This document shows positions 1 to 5,420 of a stretch of 15,858 nt of DNA, piece after piece. Location: positions 1 to 15,858 of the forward strand of contig CAMLHT010000066.1 in the NCBI GenBank assembly GCA_946479895.1, given 5' to 3'. The translations under genes were made by a program, and so were the position numbers. The notes beneath the pieces are model-generated. The model made no database searches. It was not told the origin of the DNA and was given only the letters and a program-made list of their open reading frames with translations. Every line of letters begins with the position of its first letter. Within the stretch, counting starts at the first letter, position 1. The DNA is from an uncultured Gemmatimonadota bacterium (lineage in GTDB: Bacteria; Gemmatimonadota; Gemmatimonadetes; Gemmatimonadales; Gemmatimonadaceae).

Positions 1-28
1 GTTGGGGCTGTCATGTCCCACGCCGCCG

Positions 29-72
29 CCCTCTGCGAGCCTCTGCGCTCCTTGGCGATCCTCTGCGGTAAA
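29..72. repeat. CTCTGCG-word low-complexity element, possible half of an inverted pair
   Basis: The words CCTCTGCGAG, CCTCTGCGCTCC and CCTCTGCGGTAAA follow one another at roughly 12-20 base intervals. The style matches the right arm of the perfect palindrome at 5857-5949 (CCTCTGTGCTCTCGG). No complementary left arm is visible, but only 28 bases precede it in the window. The partner arm could therefore lie just outside, and that is inference. Confidence 0.4.
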
Positions 73-100
73 TGCCGTTCTCCTTCATGGGCAACTCACC

Positions 101-128
101 TTGCATATTTAGCTAATTAGCTTATTAT
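101..128 (+). promoter_or_regulatory. Promoter of the arsR-sdpI-hydrolase operon, leaderless
   Basis: TTGCAT at 101-106 and TATTAT at 123-128 are separated by 16 bases, which is a good sigma-70-type promoter. The -10 box ends six bases before the ATG at 135, so transcription should start at or next to the start codon. There is no Shine-Dalgarno sequence before 135, which agrees with a leaderless mRNA. Confidence 0.6.
111..122. promoter_or_regulatory. Probable ArsR/SdpR operator palindrome
   Basis: AGCTAATTAGCT is a perfect 12-base palindrome lying between the -35 and -10 boxes, in locally AT-rich DNA within a GC-rich region. ArsR-family repressors bind as dimers to such imperfect or perfect palindromes overlapping their own promoters. 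A dimer bound here would block RNA polymerase. Binding by the product of the next gene is inferred from position. Confidence 0.55.
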
Positions 129-134
129 CCCGGC

Positions 135-419
135 ATGCAGGCCGCTTTCAAGGCTCTATCCGACCCGACCCGGCGCGAGATCCTCCGGCTGCTCCGCAAC
201 GGTCCGAAGACCTCCGGCGAGATCGCCGAGCGTTTTCCCACGGCGTGGGCCACCGTCTCCCGCCACCTGTCCGTGCTGCGCGACGCCGGCCTGATTCTCT
301 CCGAGCGCAACGGCCAGCAGATCATCTACGAGCTCAACACGACCGTCTTCGAGGAAGTCGTGAACCACCTTCTCGACTGGACCCGTCCCTCTCGCGGCGG
401 AGGCAGGCGCAATGCGTAA
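135..419 (+). CDS. ArsR-family (SdpR-like) winged-helix transcriptional repressor
   Basis: A 94-residue protein consisting almost entirely of an ArsR-type winged helix. It opens with the family signature FKALSDPTRREILRLL (residues 5-20). The helix-turn-helix is around 26-50 (TSGEIAERF, then TVSRHLSVLRDAGL), and the beta wing follows at 53-68. It has no CxC metal-binding motif, so it resembles the SdpR autorepressor subgroup rather than metal sensors. The start is fixed: an in-frame TAA lies at 114 and ATG 135 is the only start codon after it. The last eight bases overlap the start of an SdpI-family gene, reproducing the SdpR-SdpI pairing known from Bacillus. It probably represses its own operon through the palindrome at 111-122. 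The effector is unknown. Confidence 0.93.
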   Translation: MQAAFKALSDPTRREILRLLRNGPKTSGEIAERFPTAWATVSRHLSVLRDAGLILSERNGQQIIYELNTTVFEEVVNHLLDWTRPSRGGGRRNA

Positions 420-1059
420 ATGGTATCCCTGGATCGTCGTGGCCCTCGCCATCCTGTTCAGCGCCGCCGTCTACGGCCGGTTGCCGGAGCGGATCCCCAC
501 GCACTGGAATTCCGATGGCGTCGTGAACGGTGAATCGTCGCGAGCCTTCGGCGCCTGGCTGATGCCCGGCATCCTCGTGATCATGGCGCTCGTGATGCCG
601 CGCCTCCCGGCCATCGATCCGCGCCGCGAGAACTACGCGAAGTTCCGCCCGACGTACGACCTCGTCATCAACGGCATCATGACGATGATGCTGGTCCTCC
701 ACGTCGCGATGCTCGGCGCCGCGCTCGGCTGGCCCGTCTCCATGGAGCGGCTCGCGCCCTTCATGGTCGGATCGCTCCTCGTCCTCCTCGGGAACGTCAT
801 GCCCCGCGCGCGTCCCAACTGGATGTTCGGCATCCGCACGCCGTGGACGCTCAGCAACGACCGCGTCTGGGAGCGCACGCATCGCATCGGCGGCGTGCTG
901 TTCGTCATCGCCGGCATCGTGCTGATCCTGGGCGCCCTCTTCTTCCCTGGCGCCGGCACCTCGCTGGTGGTCGGCGTGGCGGTGGCGGCCTCGGTCATTC
1001 CGCTCGTGTACTCCTACTTCGCCTGGCGGCAGGAGAGCAATCGTGCCAGTCATCCGTGA
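412..1059 (+). CDS. SdpI-family integral membrane protein (DUF1648 plus SdpI domain)
   Basis: A 215-residue membrane protein with about six hydrophobic segments (roughly 6-22, 47-63, 86-106, 115-130, 160-178 and 183-204). Residues 24-40, with LPERIPTHWNSDGVVNG, form the DUF1648 signature. Residues 126-160 carry the SdpI signature GNVMPRARPNWMFGIRTPW followed by TLSNDRVWERTHRIGG. In Bacillus subtilis SdpI gives immunity to the SdpC toxin and relays its presence to the SdpR repressor. Many bacteria have this pair without SdpC, and no toxin gene is visible here. It overlaps the repressor gene by eight bases and the following hydrolase gene by 17, so all three should be co-translated. Family assignment is firm, but the physiological role is unknown. 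Confidence 0.92.
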   Translation: MRKWYPWIVVALAILFSAAVYGRLPERIPTHWNSDGVVNGESSRAFGAWLMPGILVIMALVMPRLPAIDPRRENYAKFRPTYDLVINGIMTMMLVLHVAMLGAALGWPVSMERLAPFMVGSLLVLLGNVMPRARPNWMFGIRTPWTLSNDRVWERTHRIGGVLFVIAGIVLILGALFFPGAGTSLVVGVAVAASVIPLVYSYFAWRQESNRASHP

Positions 1060-2599
1060 TCTCGGTCTCGCCCTCGCGCTCCTCGCCGGCGGAACCCTGC
1101 CGGCGCAGCAGGCGGAGCGCGCCACCTTCTACCTCCTCGTCGGCACGGACACGATCACCGTCGAGCGCACCGAGCGAACGTCGACCCAGCTGACGTTCCA
1201 GATCTTCGAGCCAAGGCGGCGGACGAAGGCCGAGGTGCGGGCCGAGCTGGGCGCGGCCGGGCTCGTGACGCGAGTGAGCGAGGACGTGTTCGGCTCGGAC
1301 CGCGACACGGTGCCGGCGCTGCGCGTGGTCGCGCGATTCCTCGACGACTCGGTTGGCGTGGAGCGTGGCGGAACGACGAGCTGGGTTCGCGTCGGCGCGG
1401 GGGCGCTGCCGGGGATGAACGTCTCGGCGGCGCTGTTCGAGCAGGGCCTCATCCGGTGGCGCGCGCTCGGCGCGGACAGCGCCTCCATTCCCGTGATGTT
1501 CCTTCCCGCCGGGCCTTCGGCGCCGATGACCGTCGTGGCGAGGGGCGCCGACAGCGCCGTCGTCCGGATCGGGGCGGCCACCATGTACGCCGCGGTGACG
1601 GCCGAGGGCCGCCTGCTGGGCGCGTCCATCCCGTCGCAGAATGCGCGGTATGTCAGGTCGGCGCCGACGAGCGGAGCGCCGGTCGGCAAGAGCTTCGCAC
1701 CGCCTGCCGGAGCGCCGTACACGGCCCAGGAAGTCTCGTTTCGCACGCCGGCAGGCCTCACCCTTCGCGGCACGCTGACGCTGCCGTCACGGGGCGCTGG
1801 CGGTCGTTTCCCGGTGATCGTCACGATCACGGGCTCGGGCCCGCAGGACCGGGACGGATCCTTCGCCGGACTTCCCGGCTACCGCCCCTACCATCAGCTG
1901 GCGGACACCCTCGGCCGGCGCGGGATCGGCGTGCTGCGGCTCGACGACCGCGGATCGGGATCGGACATGGGGCCGCCGACGGTCACGACGGCCGACTTCG
2001 CCGACGACATCCGCGCCGCGGTGGCGTACCTCCGGACGCGGCCGGATGTGGACCCGCGACGTATCGGGCTCGTCGGCCACAGCGAGGGCGGCACGATCGG
2101 GCCGATGGTGGCGTCGACCGATTCGACGATCGCCGCCGTGGTCGTGATGGGCGGGACGGTGTCCCGGGGCCGGGAGATCATCGAATTCCAGCAGCGCTAC
2201 GTCGTGGACAGCATGGCGCATCTCCTTGGCCAGCGCCGGGATGCGGCGCTCGCGCAGTATGCCCGCAACACCGATTCCGTCGCCGCCGCGATGCCGTGGA
2301 TGCGGTTCTTCCTCGACTATGACGGCCGCGCGGCGGCCGGCCGGGTTCGCGCGCCGGTGCTGATTCTCCATGGGGAAAAGGACTACCAGGTGCCGGTGGC
2401 CGAGGCGGAGCGGACGGCGGCGGCGGTGCGCGCGGGCGGGAACCGCGACGTCACGGTGCGGGTGTTCCCGGGGATGAATCACCTGCTGCTGCCGGACGGC
2501 GGCGTGGGTTTCTCCTATGAAAAACTGCCTTCGGTGACGGTGCCTGCCGAGGTGATGGGGACGATCGCCGACTGGCTGGCGGCGCGACTGCGGCCGTGA
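1043..2599 (+). CDS. Exported alpha/beta hydrolase (EstD-like serine esterase family)
   Basis: A 518-residue secreted or periplasmic hydrolase. The GTG start at 1043 has AGGAGA at 1031-1036 and begins inside the sdpI-like gene. Residues 1-22 form a signal peptide ending near LPAQQ. Residues 25-220 are a beta-rich N-terminal region of unknown function. The catalytic alpha/beta hydrolase domain spans about 228-516. Visible motifs are TGSGPQDRDG (263-272, oxyanion region), RLDDRGSGSD (299-308), the nucleophile elbow GHSEGG (Ser347), HGEKDYQVP (Asp447) and GMNH (His480). The GSGPxDRD plus GHSEGG combination is typical of EstD-like esterases. The natural substrate cannot be read from sequence. Its location in an SdpR/SdpI-type operon is notable, because a membrane sensor and a secreted hydrolase would share regulation. 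Confidence 0.9.
   Translation: MPVIRDLGLALALLAGGTLPAQQAERATFYLLVGTDTITVERTERTSTQLTFQIFEPRRRTKAEVRAELGAAGLVTRVSEDVFGSDRDTVPALRVVARFLDDSVGVERGGTTSWVRVGAGALPGMNVSAALFEQGLIRWRALGADSASIPVMFLPAGPSAPMTVVARGADSAVVRIGAATMYAAVTAEGRLLGASIPSQNARYVRSAPTSGAPVGKSFAPPAGAPYTAQEVSFRTPAGLTLRGTLTLPSRGAGGRFPVIVTITGSGPQDRDGSFAGLPGYRPYHQLADTLGRRGIGVLRLDDRGSGSDMGPPTVTTADFADDIRAAVAYLRTRPDVDPRRIGLVGHSEGGTIGPMVASTDSTIAAVVVMGGTVSRGREIIEFQQRYVVDSMAHLLGQRRDAALAQYARNTDSVAAAMPWMRFFLDYDGRAAAGRVRAPVLILHGEKDYQVPVAEAERTAAAVRAGGNRDVTVRVFPGMNHLLLPDGGVGFSYEKLPSVTVPAEVMGTIADWLAARLRP
2509..2525 (-). repeat. Inverted, partial copy of the CATAGG hairpin motif inside the hydrolase gene
   Basis: On the - strand this reads GTTTTTCATAGGAGAAA, close to the GTTTTCATAGGGAAAAC repeats at 2606-2626 and 2706-2724. 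Its core is about 99 bases from the first of these. It lies in coding sequence (GFSYEKL), so the resemblance may partly be chance. Confidence 0.35.
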
Positions 2600-2605
2600 C
2601 GCGCG

Positions 2606-2626
2606 CGGTTTTCATAGGGAAAACCG
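2606..2626. repeat. CATAGG hairpin repeat, copy 1
   Basis: An 8-bp perfect stem (CGGTTTTC at 2606-2613 pairs with GAAAACCG at 2619-2626) with the loop ATAGG. It lies seven bases after the hydrolase stop codon. Twenty bases (GCGGTTTTCATAGGGAAAAC, 2605-2624) recur exactly 100 bases downstream. It could be a transcription-factor site or part of a termination or processing signal. It lacks a T-tract, so a simple intrinsic terminator is unlikely. Confidence 0.7.
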
Positions 2627-2666
2627 GCCGATTCCCTCCCGCGTTTCTTTCGGAAAAGGCTTGCGC

Positions 2667-2694
2667 TCCATAGGGGAAATGGTACTATTCCCCT
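2667..2694. repeat. CATAGG-core element with AGGGGAA/TTCCCCT inverted repeat
   Basis: TCCATAGGGGAAAT at 2667-2680 shares the CATAGG core of the flanking hairpins. Its AGGGGAA (2672-2678) pairs with TTCCCCT (2688-2694) across a nine-base loop. It sits between the two exact 20-base copies, so three related elements occupy 120 bases upstream of the SWIB gene. Confidence 0.5.
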
Positions 2695-2704
2695 CGGAGA
2701 GCAT

Positions 2705-2724
2705 GCGGTTTTCATAGGGAAAAC
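2705..2724. repeat. CATAGG hairpin repeat, copy 2
   Basis: This is the exact 20-base copy of 2605-2624. The stem GTTTTC/GAAAAC (2708-2713 with 2719-2724) closes over ATAGG. It lies 56 bases before the SWIB-gene start, a position suited to promoter control or to the 5' leader of that gene. Confidence 0.7.
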
Positions 2725-2780
2725 GGCTGCTTCTTCGAGGGAACACGCTGGAATTTCCATTCCATCTACCGGGAGAGAGA

Positions 2781-3149
2781 ATGGCCGCAAAGAAGAAGGG
2801 CGCCAAGAAGGGCGGCGCGAAGAAGTCGATGAAGAAGGGCGGCGCCAAGAAGGGTGGCGCGAAGAAGGCCGCGAAGAAGGGCGGCGCGAAGAAGAAGCGC
2901 ACTCCGAATGCGGCGTTCATGAAGCCGATGCAGCCGTCCGCGGCGCTCGGCGCCGTCGTCGGCAACAACGGCATGCCGCGCACGGAAATCACGAAGAAGC
3001 TCTGGAGCTACATCAAGCGGAACAACCTTCAGGATCCGAAGGAGCGCCGCATGATCGTGGCCGACGATAAGCTCAAGCCGGTGTTCGGCGGCAAGGGCCG
3101 CGTCTCGATGTTCGAGATGACGAAGCTCGTCAACAAGCACCTGAAGTAA
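2781..3149 (+). CDS. SWIB/MDM2-domain protein with histone-H1-like lysine-rich tail
   Basis: A 122-residue small basic protein. Residues 1-40 hold 18 lysines and four copies of KKGGAKK (9-15, 18-24, 23-29, 32-38), resembling the C-terminal tails of histone H1 and the bacterial Hc1/AlgP-type DNA-binding tails. Residues 47-122 form a SWIB domain: FMKPMQPSAALGAVVG, then MPRTEITKKLWSYIKRNNLQD, then DDKLKPVFG and a final helix. SWIB domains are best known from eukaryotic SWI/SNF complexes and from Chlamydia. In bacteria this architecture suggests a nucleoid-associated protein, which is an inference. GGGAG at 2771-2775 lies five bases before the ATG. The gene is monocistronic, with hairpin repeats in front and a strong terminator behind, consistent with high, independently controlled expression. 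Confidence 0.92.
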   Translation: MAAKKKGAKKGGAKKSMKKGGAKKGGAKKAAKKGGAKKKRTPNAAFMKPMQPSAALGAVVGNNGMPRTEITKKLWSYIKRNNLQDPKERRMIVADDKLKPVFGGKGRVSMFEMTKLVNKHLK

Positions 3150-3165
3150 GGGCCTGTTGCAGGTG

Positions 3166-3203
3166 AAGAGAGGGACGTGGCCTTACCGCCACGTCCCTCT
3201 TTT
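3166..3203 (+). terminator. Rho-independent terminator of the SWIB gene
   Basis: A 13-bp perfect stem (AGAGGGACGTGGC at 3169-3181 pairs with GCCACGTCCCTCT at 3188-3200) has a six-base loop. It is followed by TTT, and extra A-T pairs at its base extend it to 3166/3203. It starts 16 bases after the stop codon and is the clearest terminator in the window. Confidence 0.93.
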
Positions 3204-3207
3204 GCTT

Positions 3208-3404
3208 GCTATCGGCTCGGCTGCGGCTGGCGGCTAGCGGTAGCGGCTAGCGGCCCCTGGCTACGGCATCGCTATCGCCATCGGCCATCAGTTATCGGCT
3301 AGCTGTCGGCGAGCGGATAGCCGATAGCGGATAGCATAGCCATAGCCATAGCGAGGAGCCGCTAGCCGCTACTGCTAGCCGACAGCCGCAGCCGAGCCGA
3401 TAGC
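3208..3404. repeat. Long TAGC-rich inverted repeat (47-base arms)
   Basis: This fills most of the 323-base gap between the SWIB and lepB genes; I see no gene in it. The left arm 3208-3254 and right arm 3358-3404 are reverse complements at 45 of 47 positions. The 103-base interior continues in the same style and is itself partly self-complementary, with tandem ATAGCC units at 3336-3352 and words such as GATAGCGGATAGC and GCTATCGCC. Every segment is assembled from short TAGC/ATCGGC words. The whole could fold into a roughly 200-base cruciform or RNA hairpin. No protein-coding signal is present. The origin is unknown; it could be a REP-like intergenic element. Confidence 0.85.
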
Positions 3405-3472
3405 CAGCGACAGCGAATGAAACAAATCGGCCCCTTCCCCCTACATTTGTCCGGACCTCCCTCTCACGACCA

Positions 3473-4324
3473 GTGCCGAAACGGACCAAAGGCAGGAAGC
3501 CCGCTCCCGACAAGCCGACCAACGTGGTCGCCGCCGCCCGCGGTGGAAAGACGAAATCGTCCGGCGACTTCGCGAAGAAGCTCTGGGAGAACGTCAAGTC
3601 GCTCGCCGGCGCGATCCTCATCTATCTCGTCATCAAGACGTTCCTGATGGAGGCGTTCCGCATCCCGTCGGGCAGCATGATCCCGACGCTGATGGTCGGC
3701 GACTGGCTCTTCGTCAACAAGCTCGCCTACGGCCCGCACATCCCGTTCACGAAGATCCACCTGCCGGGCTATCGCACGCCGCAGCACGGGGACGTCGTCG
3801 TGTTCGTCTCGCCGTACCAGGCCGACGAGGCCGCGCGCGGCGCCGACCCCACGCCGACGCTCGTGAAGCGCCTCGTCGGCGCGCCGGGCGACACGCTGTA
3901 CATGCGGAACGGCATGCTCTACCGCAACGGCCTCGAGCAGCGCCAGGGTTTCGGCGCCGAGAAGAACTGGAAGGGGCCCGACGACGCCGCGCCGGATTAC
4001 GCCTGGCAGCACGCGTTCGAGATCAAGGGCTCCCGCTTCGGCGCGCCGCCGGCGCAGCCGCGCCACGACAACTGGGGGCCGCTGCTGGTCCCCGAGAAGA
4101 AGTATTTCATGATGGGCGACAACCGGTACTGCTCGAAGGACGCGCGCTACTGGGGCCTCGTGCCCGCCGAAAACCTCCGCGGCCGCCCGATGTTCGTGTA
4201 CTACTCGTATCGCACCTCGCCGGCGCCCGAGGAGTCGAGCGACTGCAATCCGGACACGAGCGACCGCGTCCTGCCGTTCATCACCGACATACGCTGGGGC
4301 CGGATCGGACACTGGATCCGGTAG
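3473..4324 (+). CDS. lepB: Signal peptidase I
   Basis: A 283-residue membrane-anchored protease that removes signal peptides from exported proteins. The basic N-terminal tail (1-35) is followed by one transmembrane segment (about 43-60). The S26 family boxes then follow: PSGSMIPTL with nucleophile Ser68, GDWLFVNKLAYG (76-87), HGDVVVF (105-111), VKRLVGAPGDT with general base Lys132, and MGDNRYCSKDARYWG (214-228). All key residues are present. Two cysteines (220 and 258) could be disulfide-bonded in the periplasm. The start is GTG at 3473 with no obvious Shine-Dalgarno sequence, and an internal GTG near residue 18 cannot be excluded. TACATTTG at 3442-3449 may be the -10 region. The gene stands alone between two low-complexity inverted repeats. 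Confidence 0.95.
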   Translation: MPKRTKGRKPAPDKPTNVVAAARGGKTKSSGDFAKKLWENVKSLAGAILIYLVIKTFLMEAFRIPSGSMIPTLMVGDWLFVNKLAYGPHIPFTKIHLPGYRTPQHGDVVVFVSPYQADEAARGADPTPTLVKRLVGAPGDTLYMRNGMLYRNGLEQRQGFGAEKNWKGPDDAAPDYAWQHAFEIKGSRFGAPPAQPRHDNWGPLLVPEKKYFMMGDNRYCSKDARYWGLVPAENLRGRPMFVYYSYRTSPAPEESSDCNPDTSDRVLPFITDIRWGRIGHWIR

Positions 4325-4427
4325 GCAGTAGGAGTGGGAGTGGGAGTGGGAGGAATTGCCTACTTGCCGTGGCGCAGCTCACATGTTCGACTCCCACAGC
4401 CACTCCCACTCCCACCGCCACTCCGTA
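4321..4427. repeat. GAGTGG/CCACTC low-complexity inverted repeat
   Basis: Tandem GGAGTG units at 4331-4352 are complemented by CCACTC units at 4391-4424. Sixteen bases pair perfectly (4334-4349 with 4400-4415). GTAGGCA at 4321-4327 also complements TGCCTAC at 4357-4363, giving a smaller alternative hairpin that includes the lepB stop codon. The element occupies nearly all of the lepB-to-4462 gap. It has the same architecture as the TAGC element at 3208-3404 but an unrelated word. It may also end lepB transcription, although no T-tract follows. Confidence 0.75.
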
Positions 4428-4461
4428 GTTTGAAAGAGGGCCCACCACCCGGAGGAGCACC

Positions 4462-4965
4462 GTGTCGGACTTCTTTCCGCTTCGCACCGCCACGATGCGT
4501 ATCGAGGAGCCGAGGGCGTTCCGGCGCTTCTCGTTCTCCCTCGTCGAGATGGCGATCATCACCGGCATCCTCGTGCGGGTCTATCGGTCGCTGGTCCTGA
4601 CCCACGGCTCGAGCGGGTTCGGGTACATCGCCGGCACGATGACGATCGCGATCCTCTTCATCGTGTTCATGGCGACGGCGCACCTGGCCAACTATCCGCT
4701 GCACCAGTGGATGTGGCGCGCCCCGGCGTTCGCGGCCCTCGAGGTCGCCGGCGAGATGGCGGCGAGCCTCTTCCTGATCTGGCTGAGCCGCGAGCCGAAC
4801 GGAACCGTCCGCGCCAACTTCGGCGACTGGCCGGGCATGACGATGCGGGCCCTCCTATATCGCGGTCTCATCGTCGTCACGTGGAGCCTGGTCCTCGCCG
4901 GCATCATCCAGCTCGTCCGGTCCCGGGGGCTGGTGAAGGAAGAGGAGGACGAGGCCGTGGGGTAG
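4462..4965 (+). CDS. Small integral membrane protein of unknown function
   Basis: A 167-residue protein that I do not recognise. GTG 4462 is preceded by GGAGGA at 4451-4456, an excellent Shine-Dalgarno sequence with five-base spacing. Hydrophobic segments lie at about 27-45 (partly amphipathic), 54-76, 86-108 and 131-152. The N-terminus is basic, and the C-terminus ends in an acidic tail (KEEEDEAVG). Conserved-looking polar residues inside or near membrane segments include His74, Glu94 and Glu98. No known catalytic motif is visible. The gene is flanked by repeats on both sides and is not obviously part of an operon. Confidence 0.8.
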   Translation: MSDFFPLRTATMRIEEPRAFRRFSFSLVEMAIITGILVRVYRSLVLTHGSSGFGYIAGTMTIAILFIVFMATAHLANYPLHQWMWRAPAFAALEVAGEMAASLFLIWLSREPNGTVRANFGDWPGMTMRALLYRGLIVVTWSLVLAGIIQLVRSRGLVKEEEDEAVG

Positions 4966-4988
4966 AGGGCGGAGGGCGGAGGGCGGAG
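4965..4988 (+). repeat. 7-base tandem repeat GAGGGCG, 3.4 copies
   Basis: Three full GAGGGCG units and a partial fourth begin on the last base of the preceding stop codon. GGAGGG (4978-4983) can pair with CCCTCC (4996-5001) across a 12-base loop, giving a small G/C-rich hairpin before the GroES-like gene. Confidence 0.75.
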
Positions 4989-5018
4989 TAGCTATCCCTC
5001 CGGTGAGTGGCACCTCGT

Positions 5019-5024
5019 TATTCT
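5019..5024 (+). promoter_or_regulatory. -10 box for the cpn10-like gene, leaderless
   Basis: TATTCT ends six bases before ATG 5031, the same distance as TATTAT to ATG 135. No Shine-Dalgarno sequence lies between them. No convincing -35 hexamer is seen. Confidence 0.45.
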
Positions 5025-5030
5025 TCCTGC

Positions 5031-5408
5031 ATGAGACGTGGCACTAAAGAGCTCTTCGTCGTCGGCGACCGCGTGCTCGTCCGCCTCGAAGAGGGAGAGG
5101 AGCGCACGAACGTCGGCCTCTACCTTCCGCCGACCGCCCTCGACAACCAGGCCGTGCAGGGCGGAACGATCGTCGCGACGGGGCCGGGCCTGCCGATGCC
5201 GAGCTTCGACGCCAATTCCGACGAGCCGTGGCGAACCGAAGGGCGGGAGACGCGGTTCGTCCCCATGCAGGCCCGCCGCGGCGACTTTGCCCTGTTTTTC
5301 CGCAAGGCCGCCGTGGAGATCACCTTCGAAGGCGAACGTTTTCTCGTCATTCCGCAGACGGCGATCCTCGCCCTCGTGCGTGACGAGCTGTCAGAACTTG
5401 GATTGTAG
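5031..5408 (+). CDS. Divergent GroES/Cpn10-fold co-chaperonin-like protein
   Basis: A 125-residue Cpn10-fold protein. Residues 9-52 (FVVGDRVLVRLEEGE, then VGLYLPPTA, then GGTIVATGPG) match the GroES N-terminal strands and the start of the mobile-loop region. Residues 83-117 (RRGDFALFFRKAAVEITFEG, then FLVIPQTAILALV) match the C-terminal strands, in which GroES has an EYLIxxxxDILAV-type sequence. An insert of about 27 residues (53-79) replaces the normal compact roof region, making it longer than typical GroES (about 95-100 residues). No groEL gene is adjacent, so it is probably an accessory paralog rather than the housekeeping co-chaperonin. ATG 5031 is chosen over an in-frame GTG at 5007 because of the leaderless -10 box at 5019-5024. 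The bacilliredoxin gene follows after 12 bases. Confidence 0.85.
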   Translation: MRRGTKELFVVGDRVLVRLEEGEERTNVGLYLPPTALDNQAVQGGTIVATGPGLPMPSFDANSDEPWRTEGRETRFVPMQARRGDFALFFRKAAVEITFEGERFLVIPQTAILALVRDELSELGL

Positions 5409-5420
5409 GAGCAGAACCGG

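Noticed and set aside
334..1125. A 263-codon - strand frame opposite the SdpI gene.
   Set aside because: His/Arg/Glu/Asp-rich shadow with no recognisable domain; the + strand frame carries the SdpI signatures.
2367..2384. CTCCATGGGGAAAAG inside the hydrolase gene resembles the CATAGG elements.
   Set aside because: It lacks the CATAGG core, is fixed by the conserved HGEKD coding motif and does not form the hairpin.
3204..3472. Tandem TAGC words considered as a CRISPR array.
   Set aside because: There are no fixed-length repeats with unique spacers; the words are short, irregular and arranged as inverted arms.
5007..5030. GTG at 5007 as an earlier start of the GroES-like gene.
   Set aside because: The extra eight residues have no family counterpart, there is no Shine-Dalgarno sequence, and the -10 box TATTCT fits ATG 5031.
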